Positions 8,456-16,398 of a DNA stretch of 64,000 nucleotides are shown here, one piece after another. This DNA is from an uncultured Collinsella sp. (lineage in GTDB: Bacteria; Actinomycetota; Coriobacteriia; Coriobacteriales; Coriobacteriaceae), in the NCBI GenBank assembly GCA_900757205.1, contig CAAENA010000090.1:8575-72574 (forward strand). Direction: 5' to 3'. Under the pieces are notes generated by a model. That model searched no databases. It saw nothing but the letters and a program-made list of their open reading frames with translations, and was not told the DNA's origin. How positions within the stretch are numbered: position 1 is the first letter of the stretch; each line of letters starts with the position of its first letter. The position numbers and the translations under genes are program-made.

Positions 8456-9742
8456 TTAGGGGCGGACCTGGCCGGTGCCGCGGAGCTTGTATTTGTAGGT
8501 GGTGAGGGCCTCGGCGGCAAAGGGGCCACGGGCGTGGAGCTTTTGGGTCGAGATGCCGATCTCGGCGCCCAGGCCAAACTCGCCGCCGTCGGTAAAGCGC
8601 GTGCTGGCGTTGGCGTACACGGCCGAGGCATCGACCTCGTCCAGGAAGCGCTCGCAAGCATCCGTGTCCTCTGCAACGATGGCCTCAGAGTGCATCGTGC
8701 CGTAGCGGTTGATGTGCGCGATGGCCTCGTCCTCGTTCGCCACGACCTTCACGCTCATCTCGAGCGCCAGATACTCGCGACCCCAGTCCTCCTCAGTCGC
8801 GGCAACGCAGTCATCGCCCTCGGCAAGCCCGGCGTCGGCGCATGCGGCGCACGTGGCCTCGTCGCCGTGAATGAGCACGCCGTGGTCATGCAGCACGGCC
8901 ACGACCGCGGGCAAAAACGCATCGGCCACGGCACGGTCGACCAGCAGCGACTCGGCGGCATTGCACACGCCTACACGCTGGGTCTTGGCATTAACGATAA
9001 TGTTGAGCGCCTTATCAAAGTCGGCGGACTCATGCACGTAGATGTGACAGTTGCCCGTGCCCGTCTCGATCACCGGCACAAGCGACTCGCGCACGCAGCG
9101 CTGGATCAGGCCTGCACCGCCGCGCGGAATGAGTACGTCGACAATGCCGCGGAGCTTCATGAGCTCGCCAGTTGCCTCGCGGTCGGTGGACTCGATCATC
9201 GACACGGCCTCGCGCGGGAAGCCCTTGGCCTCGAGCGCATCGGCCAGCAGCTCAGAAATCATGGCACACGAGTGATAGGCCAGCGAGCCGCCGCGCAGAA
9301 TGCAGGCGTTGCCGGTACGGATGCAGATGCCTGCGGCGTCGGCCGTCACGTTGGGGCGCGCCTCGTAGACCATAGCGACCAGGCCCAGCGGCACACTCAC
9401 ACGGGTCAGGTCCACGCCACTTGCAAGCACGCGGTGGTCGAGCACGCGGCCCACGGGATCGGGCAGCTCGGCGAGCTTTTCCAGGCCGGCGGCCATGCCC
9501 TCGACGCGCTCAGGCGTCAGCAGCAGACGGTCGAGGAGTCCCGCCGAGGTACCCGCATCGCGCGCGGCGGACATATCGAGCTCGTTGGCGGCGACGATGG
9601 AGTCGACACCGTTGCGTAGTGCTGCGGCCATGGCGCGCACGGCCTCCTGGCGCTGTTCATCGCTCGCCGTGGCAAGCGAGACCGACGCTGCCTTGGCTGC
9701 AACGGCAAGATCGAGGACATACGTGGCTATATCGACCGACAT
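8456..9742 (-). CDS. proA: Gamma-glutamyl phosphate reductase
   Basis: Second step of proline synthesis: NADPH reduction of gamma-glutamyl phosphate to glutamate semialdehyde. The 428-residue product matches the family throughout, with LGLVAMVYEARPNVTADAA, the Gly-rich IPRGGAGLI, the catalytic-Cys segment TQRVGVCNAAESLLV near residue 258, and the C-terminal GEFGLGAEIGISTQKLHARG. The ATG at 9742 follows CTAGGAGAAAGGG. It shares a pathway with proB at 11375-12502, but the two are separated by an oppositely oriented hydrolase gene, so they are not in one simple operon. Confidence 0.97.
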   Translation of the reverse strand: MSVDIATYVLDLAVAAKAASVSLATASDEQRQEAVRAMAAALRNGVDSIVAANELDMSAARDAGTSAGLLDRLLLTPERVEGMAAGLEKLAELPDPVGRVLDHRVLASGVDLTRVSVPLGLVAMVYEARPNVTADAAGICIRTGNACILRGGSLAYHSCAMISELLADALEAKGFPREAVSMIESTDREATGELMKLRGIVDVLIPRGGAGLIQRCVRESLVPVIETGTGNCHIYVHESADFDKALNIIVNAKTQRVGVCNAAESLLVDRAVADAFLPAVVAVLHDHGVLIHGDEATCAACADAGLAEGDDCVAATEEDWGREYLALEMSVKVVANEDEAIAHINRYGTMHSEAIVAEDTDACERFLDEVDASAVYANASTRFTDGGEFGLGAEIGISTQKLHARGPFAAEALTTYKYKLRGTGQVRP

Positions 9743-9854
9743 GGGCGGCCCTTTCTCCTAGAAGTTTGCAACCATGGTAGCCGATTTGCGCATGGCCTCG
9801 CCCGCGGCGGTAGAATTGGTCAACCCGAAACACCGCAACGAACGGAAGACTCAC

Positions 9855-11273
9855 ATGGCCCTCATCACTTCGTACCACGTCCCCGGCCTTTACGTCGAGG
9901 ACCACAGCATCGACGTCCCCCTTGACTGGCGCGGCCTGGAGCCGATGCTCCTGGCCGTCGGCAGCACCATGCGCCGCGGCGCCATGCCGGCGCCCATCGC
10001 CGGCGCGCCCGAGAGCATCAAGCTCTTCTACCGCGTGGCTTGCGCACCCGACCGCATCAACGACGACCTGCCGCTCCTTCTCTTTTTGCAGGGCGGCCCC
10101 GGCGGCGAGAGCCCGCGTCCGCTGTCGCCCACGAGCGACGGCTGGATCGAGGAGGCCGTCAAGCACTTCCGCGTGGTCCTGCCCGACCAGCGCGGCACCG
10201 GACGCAGCAGCTGTGTTGACGGACGCACGATCGCGGCCTTGGGCGAGCGCGCCGAGGCAGCCGGCGCCGATGCGGCCCGCTCGCAGGCGGACTTCCTCAA
10301 GCGTCACCTCGCCAGCTCTAACGTGCGCGATTTTGAGTACCTGCGCCTGGTAGGCTTTGGCGGCAGGCCCTGGGTCACACTCGGGCAGAGCTACGGCGGC
10401 TTTTTGACGCTGAGTTATCTGTCGCTCTTCCCCGAGGGCGTGGCGGCAAGCTTTACCTGCGGCGGCATCCCCCACGTGCCGGCGAGCGCAAGCGAAGTCT
10501 ACACGCACACCTTCCCGCGCATGGTCGCCAAGACGCAGCAGTATTACGACCGCTACCCTGCCGACGTCGAGCGCGTGGCAGCCCTGGCCGATGCGCTCGA
10601 GGCTCAGAAGCCCGTGCTGCCCGACGGCTCGCCGATGACGGTCGAGCGCCTACAGCTCATGGGCAGCGACTTTGGCATGAAGCCGAGCTTTGAGCGCATG
10701 CATTGGATTATCGATCACGCTTTTGTTGACGGCGACGGCACGCTGACCTGCGGCGCCTCGGTATCCGACAGCTTTTTGATGCGCGCCTTCGAGCGCACCA
10801 ACACGCGCACGAATCCGCTGTACTGGACGCTGCAGGAGTTCATATACGCCGACGGTGACACCATGCCCATTGGCTGGGCCGCGGCTGAAGAGAAGGCACA
10901 CCGCGCCGAGTTTGACACCCTCGCGCGCCCGCTCATGTTTACCGGCGAGGCCATGTTCCCGTGGATGTTCGAGCAGATGCCCGAGCTCAAGCCCTTCAAG
11001 CCCGCCATGGACCTGCTGATGGAAGACACCAGCTGGGACAAGATCTATGACCCGCAGCGCCTGGCCTGCAACGAGGTGCCGCTCCAGGCCGCGGTGTACT
11101 TCGATGACATGTACGTCGATTCGAGTCTGCAGCTCGACACGCTCAGCCGCGTGGGCAACTCGCACGCCTGGGTAACCAACGAGTTCGAGCACGACGGCCT
11201 GCACGGCAGTGTGGTATTCAAGCACCTCTTCGACGAGTCCCTCAACCGCGGAGACCTGCGCCGAATCTTCTAG
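9855..11273 (+). CDS. Alpha/beta hydrolase, prolyl aminopeptidase-like (family S33)
   Basis: A 472-residue soluble protein. It has the oxyanion segment FLQGGPGGESPRP, the strand DQRGTGRSS and the nucleophile elbow GQSYGG (Ser near residue 180), the arrangement seen in proline iminopeptidase-type S33 peptidases. The C-terminal EFEHDGLHGS holds a plausible catalytic His. This family removes N-terminal proline or similar residues from peptides; the exact substrate is not determinable. The start at 9855 is the first ATG in register with the conserved domain; an in-frame ATG 27 codons upstream lies in the divergent proA promoter region. It lies between proA and proB, and a proline-peptide role would fit that position, but this is conjecture. 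Confidence 0.82.
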   Translation: MALITSYHVPGLYVEDHSIDVPLDWRGLEPMLLAVGSTMRRGAMPAPIAGAPESIKLFYRVACAPDRINDDLPLLLFLQGGPGGESPRPLSPTSDGWIEEAVKHFRVVLPDQRGTGRSSCVDGRTIAALGERAEAAGADAARSQADFLKRHLASSNVRDFEYLRLVGFGGRPWVTLGQSYGGFLTLSYLSLFPEGVAASFTCGGIPHVPASASEVYTHTFPRMVAKTQQYYDRYPADVERVAALADALEAQKPVLPDGSPMTVERLQLMGSDFGMKPSFERMHWIIDHAFVDGDGTLTCGASVSDSFLMRAFERTNTRTNPLYWTLQEFIYADGDTMPIGWAAAEEKAHRAEFDTLARPLMFTGEAMFPWMFEQMPELKPFKPAMDLLMEDTSWDKIYDPQRLACNEVPLQAAVYFDDMYVDSSLQLDTLSRVGNSHAWVTNEFEHDGLHGSVVFKHLFDESLNRGDLRRIF

Positions 11274-11276
11274 CAA

Positions 11277-11326
11277 AGGAGTGTCCCCACCTGCCGGCAC
11301 AATAGAAACGTCCCCAAGTGCCGGAA
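11277..11326. repeat. Dispersed GGAGTGTCCCC/TGCCGGCA intergenic repeat, copy 1
   Basis: About 49 bases (AAGGAGTGTCCCC, then CTGCCGGCA, then CCCAAGTGCCGG) that align with 24001-24049 at most positions. It starts 4 bases after the hydrolase stop. Confidence 0.6.
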
Positions 11327-11374
11327 AAGGAGAGGCAGCACTGCTGGCAAAACGAGCCGCAGCGCTGCCTCTCT

Positions 11375-12502
11375 TTATGCAAACACTATCAAGTTGTCCC
11401 TATGGATTGCGGGCTTCTCGGCTAGGTCTGCCAGTAGACGGTTGCCGGCAATCTGGTCCTGGCGGCGGCCGGCGGCAAGCTCCAGCACGTCCGAATCGGC
11501 CTCAGCGATACCGCGGGCGACAACCATGCCGCTCGGGTCGCACACGTCGAGCACATCGCCCTCGGCAAACTGGCCATCGACCTCGCGAATACCCACCGCG
11601 AGCAGCGACGATCCGCGGCTGACCAGCGCCTTCGCGGCGCCGTCATCGACCGTCACCGAGCCGTGCGCCTTGTCGCCCAGTGCAATCCACAACTTGCGCG
11701 GCGCAATGTCCAGGCGCTCCGCCGGCGGATCGAACAGCGTACCCACGCTCTCGCCGCGGGCCAGACGCACGAGCGCATCGGGCTCCTCGCCCGAGCAAAT
11801 CACGCTTTGAATGCCCGCCGTCATGAGAATGCGGCTCGCGCGAATCTTGGTGATCATGCCGCCCGTGCCCACCGATGTGGAAGAATCGCCCGCCGAGGCG
11901 ATAATCTTGGCATCGATCTTATGCACGACCGGGATAAACTCGGCCGTCGGATCCTCATGCGGATTGGCGGTGTAGAGGCCATCGATGTCCGAGAGCGTCA
12001 CGCACAGATCGGCAGAAACCAGGCAGCTCACAAGCGCCGCCAGCGTGTCGTTGTCGCCAAACTTGATCTCATCGACGGTGACGGTATCGTTCTCGTTGAC
12101 GACCGGCACCACGCCGAGCTCCACCAGGCGAAGCAGGGCGTCGCGCGCGTGCAGGTAGGACGTGCGGCGCGCCGTGTCGTGACGCGTGAGCAGCACGAGC
12201 GAGGTGAGCAGGTCGCGCGCATGGAACTCCTCGTCGTAGGCCGACGAGATGATGCACTGACCGGCCGAGGCGCAGGCCTGCAGGCTCGGCAGGTCGCCGA
12301 CCGGCTTACGGTCGAAGCCCAGCACGGGATAGCCGCAGGCAATGGCGCCCGAGCTCACCACGATCAGGCGCCAGCCAAGCTCGCGCAGCGCTGCGGCCTG
12401 GTCGGCAAGCCCGCCGATAAAGGCGCGGTTGACCTTGCCGTCGGCGCCCACCACCGTGGACGAACCGATCTTTACCACCATCGTTTTATAAGAAGTCGTC
12501 AT
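11375..12502 (-). CDS. proB: Glutamate 5-kinase
   Basis: First step of proline synthesis: ATP-dependent phosphorylation of glutamate. The 375-residue product has an N-terminal amino acid kinase domain (MVVKIGSSTVVG; LIVVSSGAIACGY; VVPVVNENDTVTVDEIKFGDND; GTGGMITKIRAS) and a C-terminal PUA domain of about 75 residues (ALVSRGSSLLAVGI ... GDVLDVCDPSG). This is the usual two-domain length. It lies 79 bases downstream of the nicotinate phosphoribosyltransferase gene on the same strand, so it could share its transcript. Feedback inhibition by proline is a family property. Confidence 0.97.
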   Translation of the reverse strand: MTTSYKTMVVKIGSSTVVGADGKVNRAFIGGLADQAAALRELGWRLIVVSSGAIACGYPVLGFDRKPVGDLPSLQACASAGQCIISSAYDEEFHARDLLTSLVLLTRHDTARRTSYLHARDALLRLVELGVVPVVNENDTVTVDEIKFGDNDTLAALVSCLVSADLCVTLSDIDGLYTANPHEDPTAEFIPVVHKIDAKIIASAGDSSTSVGTGGMITKIRASRILMTAGIQSVICSGEEPDALVRLARGESVGTLFDPPAERLDIAPRKLWIALGDKAHGSVTVDDGAAKALVSRGSSLLAVGIREVDGQFAEGDVLDVCDPSGMVVARGIAEADSDVLELAAGRRQDQIAGNRLLADLAEKPAIHRDNLIVFA

Positions 12503-12581
12503 ACGTCAAACCAATCAACTGTGGAGGGTTCGGCCGAGCCGGCGGCCAGGGAAGCGTGACTCGCCCCTACCGCCCAAGGAA

Positions 12582-14087
12582 TTAGTGAGCCCAGGGAAAG
12601 GCAGAGGCCGCGGCCATGTTCTTACGCACGAGCTCGTCGCGCACCTGAGCCAGGCCCTGCTCCATACCCACCACATAGGTCTGCGGGTACAGGAAGCGCT
12701 TGAAAGCTGCGTCCAGATGGTCGAGCGCCCAAGCACAGCGCTCGCGCGCGTCCTGGATGCTCTCACGCGGAGCCACCGCACTGCCATCGCGCACGATCGG
12801 CACCAGCAGCTCGCGATACTCGAGTTCGGACACGTCGGTCACCAGGGCGGCATCGTTCACGGCCACAAGGGTATTGCCGCGCGCGGCGCCCTCCCCCGCC
12901 AGATGGTCCTCGTCGTAGATCATGTCGCAGACCGGGCCGCCAAAGCCGTCGTAATAACGGCGCACGCGTTGCACACCCGGGATCGTGCGCTTGTATGGCT
13001 GCTCAGAGAGCTTGACCACCGGCGTCCATGGATCTGCCTCGCTCGCACGGCGGGCGGAAAGCTTGTACACGCCGCCCAGCGCCGGCTGGTCATAGCAGGT
13101 CGCAAGCTTGGTACCCACGCCAAAGCTGTCGATGGGCGCGCCCTGGTCGAGCAGCGACTGAATCGTGTACTCATCCAAATCGTTAGAAACCGAGATCCCC
13201 ACATAGGGCAGGCCCTCGGCATCAAAACGGCCGCGCACATACTTGGAGAGCTTGGCGAGGTCGCCGGAGTCGATGCGAATGGCCGACAGGCGCTCGCCCA
13301 CCGCTTCCATCTCCTTGGCAACCGTAATGGCATGCTCGCAACCCTCGCGTACGTCGTAGGTGTCGATGAGCAGCGTGCAATTCTTGGGGCTCGACTTGGC
13401 AAAGGCGCGGAAGGCCTCGAGCTCGGAGTCGAAGCTCATGACCCAGCTGTGCGCATGCGTGCCAAAGACGGGAATACCGTAGCGGCGGCCGGCGAGCACA
13501 TTGGACGTAGAGGAGCAGCCGGCAACGTAGCTCGCGCGCGCGACGGCCAGCCCGCCATCGGGACCCTGGGCGCGGCGCAGGCCAAACTCGGCAACGGGAC
13601 GGCCGTCCGCCGCCAGCACCACGCGCGCCGTCTTGGTGGCGACAAGCGTCTGGAAGCCGACGATGTTGAGCAGCGCCGTTTCGAGCAGCTGGCACTCCAG
13701 CGCGGGACCGGTGACGCGAACCATGGGTTCGCGCGGAAAGACGAGCTCGCCCTCGGGGACGGCGTCGATGTTTACATGTGCACGAAAATCGCGCAGGTAG
13801 TCGAGGAATGCAGGCTTGAACATCGCACCGCCGGCCGGGGCCTGGAGTGAGGCGAGGTAGTCGATATCCTCGGGCGTAAAGCGCAGGTTCTCGACCAGCT
13901 CGGGCAGCTCGGCGGTGCCGCACATGACGGCATAGGCGCTGCCAAAGGGATGGTCGCGGTAAAACGCGGTAAAACAACCCTGCTCATTGGCCTTGCCGCT
14001 CTCCCACAGGCCCTGGGCCATAGTGAGCTCGTACAGATCGGTGAGCATTGCAATGTCGGTGGGATGCGAGATGTCGGTCAAAGCCAT
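12582..14087 (-). CDS. pncB: Nicotinate phosphoribosyltransferase
   Basis: Converts nicotinate and PRPP to nicotinate mononucleotide in NAD salvage. The 501-residue product begins TDLYELTMAQGLWESG, the family N terminus, and continues with FGLRRAQGPDGGLAVARA, GTHAHSWVMSF, AIRIDSGDLAKLSKYVR and FGVGTKLATCYDQPALGGVYKL, all standard NAPRTase motifs (His in GTHAHSW is the expected autophosphorylation-region residue). Length fits the longer bacterial/eukaryal-type enzyme. The ATG at 14087 follows CGAAAGGTCGCCCC. It is followed on the same strand by proB. Confidence 0.95.
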   Translation of the reverse strand: MALTDISHPTDIAMLTDLYELTMAQGLWESGKANEQGCFTAFYRDHPFGSAYAVMCGTAELPELVENLRFTPEDIDYLASLQAPAGGAMFKPAFLDYLRDFRAHVNIDAVPEGELVFPREPMVRVTGPALECQLLETALLNIVGFQTLVATKTARVVLAADGRPVAEFGLRRAQGPDGGLAVARASYVAGCSSTSNVLAGRRYGIPVFGTHAHSWVMSFDSELEAFRAFAKSSPKNCTLLIDTYDVREGCEHAITVAKEMEAVGERLSAIRIDSGDLAKLSKYVRGRFDAEGLPYVGISVSNDLDEYTIQSLLDQGAPIDSFGVGTKLATCYDQPALGGVYKLSARRASEADPWTPVVKLSEQPYKRTIPGVQRVRRYYDGFGGPVCDMIYDEDHLAGEGAARGNTLVAVNDAALVTDVSELEYRELLVPIVRDGSAVAPRESIQDARERCAWALDHLDAAFKRFLYPQTYVVGMEQGLAQVRDELVRKNMAAASAFPWAH

Positions 14088-14171
14088 GGGGCGACCTTTC
14101 GGATGCGTTGTGCAGAGGTTGAGGGTTGGAAAAGGGCAGAGTGTTCGGGCATGGCACCCAGCGCGAATGGG

Positions 14172-14612
14172 CTAGAGCAGGCCCATGCTGGTCAGGATCG
14201 TGTAGCCCATAAAGATGACAAACGCGATGAGGGCAAGGACAATGATGATTTTTTGAGCCGGCGCCATGCCAGGGATCTCGTTCTCGCCCGTAGGCTCCTT
14301 GGAGGTAACCATGCGCTGGGCAAAGGTCATCTCGTCACGGCTCGGCTTGGGCTCGACGGACTTGGAACGAGCGACCTTTTTAGGCTGAGGTTTAGGTGCG
14401 GTGGGCGCGGGCTTCGCGGCGGCGGGCTTGGGCGCGGGGGCGACGTTCGCGGCGGCCTCCTCGGCCTTCTCGCGCTCGGCACGCAGGGCGGCCAGCTCCT
14501 CACGCTCGCGGCGTGCCTCTTCCTGGGCCTCGCGACGAGCTTTCTCGGCGCGGAGCTCTTCCAACTCGGCGCGTTCCTCGGCAGACAGTGGTTGGGACTC
14601 AAGCTTGGCCAT
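14172..14612 (-). CDS. Small charged protein with C-terminal membrane anchor
   Basis: A 146-residue product of unknown function. Residues 1 to about 55 form a Glu/Arg/Lys-rich helix with coiled-coil character (SAEERAELEELRAEKARREA). An Ala/Pro/Lys linker follows, and near the end a single hydrophobic segment (IIIVLALIAFVIFMGYTIL, about residues 120-138) suggests a tail anchor with the charged part in the cytoplasm. The start at 14612 has AAAGGGCTGT upstream; an in-frame start 12 codons earlier lies inside the tRNA terminator. It is on the same strand as, and upstream of, pncB, with an 84-base gap. Confidence 0.7.
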   Translation of the reverse strand: MAKLESQPLSAEERAELEELRAEKARREAQEEARREREELAALRAEREKAEEAAANVAPAPKPAAAKPAPTAPKPQPKKVARSKSVEPKPSRDEMTFAQRMVTSKEPTGENEIPGMAPAQKIIIVLALIAFVIFMGYTILTSMGLL

Positions 14613-14630
14613 GGTACAGCCCTTTCTTTT

Positions 14631-14660
14631 AAAAAAAGCCGCCGACACAATGTCAGCGGC
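14631..14660 (-). terminator. Terminator of the tRNA-Ala transcript
   Basis: Minus-strand RNA: 10-bp stem GCCGCUGACA/UGUCGGCGGC (one G-U pair) followed by seven U residues. It lies about 17 bases past the tRNA 3' end. Confidence 0.85.
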
Positions 14661-14676
14661 TTATCAAATCCAAGGG

Positions 14677-14749
14677 TGGAGACGAAGGGAGTCGAACCCT
14701 CGGCCTCTGCCATGCGACGGCAGCGCTCTCCCAACTGAGCTACGTCCCC
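14677..14749 (-). tRNA. tRNA-Ala, anticodon CGC
   Basis: The 73-base cloverleaf can be folded by hand: acceptor GGGGACG with CGTCTCC and discriminator A; D arm GCTC/GAGC; anticodon stem CTGCC/GGCAG with the 7-base loop GTCGCAT, giving anticodon CGC (codon GCG); T arm GAGGG-TTCGACT-CCCTT. The acceptor has the G3-U70 wobble pair that marks alanine tRNAs. The 3' CCA is not encoded. Confidence 0.97.
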
Positions 14750-14802
14750 AGGACAAGTTGATATTTTACCTACGGCTCGCCAACTGTCAACGCCCAATAC
14801 CC

Positions 14803-14906
14803 AGTCTTTTTGGGACGCGGCTGTTTTAGCTACCCCGACAGACAACGCGAACGGTTTGGTCGAACAGCGGCAGGGGTAGCTAAAACAGCCCCGTCCCAAA
14901 AAGACT
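14803..14906. repeat. 104-bp element with 34-bp near-perfect inverted repeats
   Basis: The arms 14803-14836 and 14873-14906 match with one mismatch (outer core AGTCTTTTTGGGACG, inner core GGCTGTTTTAGCTACCCC). The 36-base centre is non-coding. It resembles the other inverted-repeat elements of the window in layout but not in sequence. It lies between tRNA-Ala and the radical SAM gene. Confidence 0.8.
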
Positions 14907-14928
14907 ACTCAAAGAGCCTCGTCCCAGA

Positions 14929-15873
14929 TTAGCTGGTTTGAGCACTAGTAAGAACACCGGTGGTATCGAACGCCGGGGTAAAGCTCTCGTCTACCGCGCC
15001 GCCTTCTTGCCAAAACATCGTCGTAAAGCCCAGGTCGTCGGCATGGTCGAGCACCTGCTCGTACTCCTCGCGCGTCACGGCGCGCGCCAGGTCGCCGCCT
15101 TGTTCGCGCATGAGGGCATTGGGCGTGTACTGGTTCATGACCGAGATCGGCACGTCGCCCACCGTCTGCCACACCAGGTCCAACACGCGGCACGAATCGT
15201 CCGCATGCCCCGGCAGCACCAGATGACGCACGATTATGCCGCGCCTCATGAGCCCGTCCTCGTCTACCAGCTCTCCCCCGCGGCGCTCAATCTCGCGCGC
15301 CATCTGGGCCAGACCCGACACGGCCACGCGCGGGTAGTCCTTAATATGAGAAAGCGACTGAGCAAGCCCGGCATCGGCATATTTAAAGTCCGTAAGCCAC
15401 ACGTCGACCAGGTCGCCCAGCGCCGCCACGGCACTCGCGCGCTCGTAACCACTCGTGTTGTAGACAATTGGGATGACCAACCCGCGCGTCCGTGCCGCGG
15501 CAATCGCGGCAGGCAACAGGTGCGCATAGTGCGTCGCCGTCACCAGGTTGATGTTATTGGCGCCCTGGTCCTGCAGCTCCAGCATAATCTCGACCAAACG
15601 CTCGGGCAAAATCTCAAGACCGAAATTGCCCGTCGAGATCTCGTGGTTTTGGCAGTAGATACATTTGAGCGAACAGCCGCTAAAGAAAATCGTACCCGAG
15701 CCGGCCTCGCCCGAAATGGGCGGCTCCTCCCACATATGGAGCGCCGCGCGGGCGACCTTAAGCGTGTTGTCGGCGCCGCACACGCCACGCGCGCCCTCGT
15801 CGCGCGCCGCACCGCAACGGCGCGGACACAAATGGCAGGCGGGCGAAAAAAGTTCGGTCAACGACGTCGGCAT
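14929..15873 (-). CDS. Radical SAM protein, pyruvate formate-lyase activase-like (PflX/COG1313 type)
   Basis: The 314-residue protein has an N-terminal Cys-rich segment (FSPACHLCPRRCG, GVCGAD) followed by the radical SAM cluster motif CSLKCIYCQNHEIS (Cx3Cx2C) at about residues 65-75. Downstream come TNT-like barrel strands including YNTSGYE, VWLTDFKYAD and RHLVLPGH. This is the PflX-like group of putative activases, whose substrate is generally not known. The ATG at 15873 follows TTGGAG with 9-base spacing; a TTG five codons upstream is less likely. No glycyl-radical enzyme gene is next to it, so its target is encoded elsewhere or it has another role. Confidence 0.88.
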   Translation of the reverse strand: MPTSLTELFSPACHLCPRRCGAARDEGARGVCGADNTLKVARAALHMWEEPPISGEAGSGTIFFSGCSLKCIYCQNHEISTGNFGLEILPERLVEIMLELQDQGANNINLVTATHYAHLLPAAIAAARTRGLVIPIVYNTSGYERASAVAALGDLVDVWLTDFKYADAGLAQSLSHIKDYPRVAVSGLAQMAREIERRGGELVDEDGLMRRGIIVRHLVLPGHADDSCRVLDLVWQTVGDVPISVMNQYTPNALMREQGGDLARAVTREEYEQVLDHADDLGFTTMFWQEGGAVDESFTPAFDTTGVLTSAQTS

Positions 15874-16021
15874 AAAAACATGCTCCAAAACAATGATTCA
15901 GCAGCTCAAACGTAAAGGGACCAACCGCACAGACGGCTCGAGCCCAAGGCGCCGTAATCGTCCGACACGATTTTTGTAATGTCAAGACTGGAATCGATAA
16001 AGTGCCGCTTTATGATGTAGG

Positions 16022-16190
16022 TATTCCGCCCCCCGCGGAGCAACTGGGTGAACCGTCGCGTTTATTTAGGGAGCCCACACAGTCGTACCTAGTACAGGTA
16101 TCCTTCGTTGTTAAGGACGCTGGAACGGTCGATGAGGGCACCCACCTGTTTTAGGTGGGTTCATTTTCGTAACGTGGGGGGTGGTTTTCT
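16022..16190 (+). ncRNA. ssrS: Probable 6S RNA (regulator of RNA polymerase)
   Basis: The segment has no open frame but strong secondary structure. A 10-bp closing stem can form between 16028-16037 and 16173-16182, followed by a T-rich stretch. Inside are GTTTATTTAGGGAGCCCACACA and, near the 3' side, GAGGGCACCCACCT with a hairpin ACCCACCT/AGGTGGGT (16140-16160). These blocks match my recollection of 6S RNAs from Gram-positive bacteria. A TATGAT -10 box at 16011-16016 places the start near 16022. 6S RNA mimics an open promoter and binds the housekeeping holoenzyme. Identification is by eye; exact ends are estimates. Confidence 0.65.
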
Positions 16191-16398
16191 TTTGCCGAAA
16201 ATCACCATTACAGTCCATATGGATTCCCGCCGGCATCCCGACAAGCCATCGACAACATCCCAATATCTGGTAAGCGCGTGATTATCGCTACGTGCAATTA
16301 CATGCACCCCCCTTGGTCGAGTATTATGGTTCGGCTATGCCCTTTGCGCATGGCGTTCTTCTGACCTTTTCCTTCGACGCTTGGCGGTTTTTAGATTC

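Noticed and set aside
16030..16060. T-box antiterminator-like GGGTGAACCGTCGCG
   Set aside because: The downstream gene is not an amino-acid or tRNA gene, and the rest of the segment fits a 6S-type RNA better.
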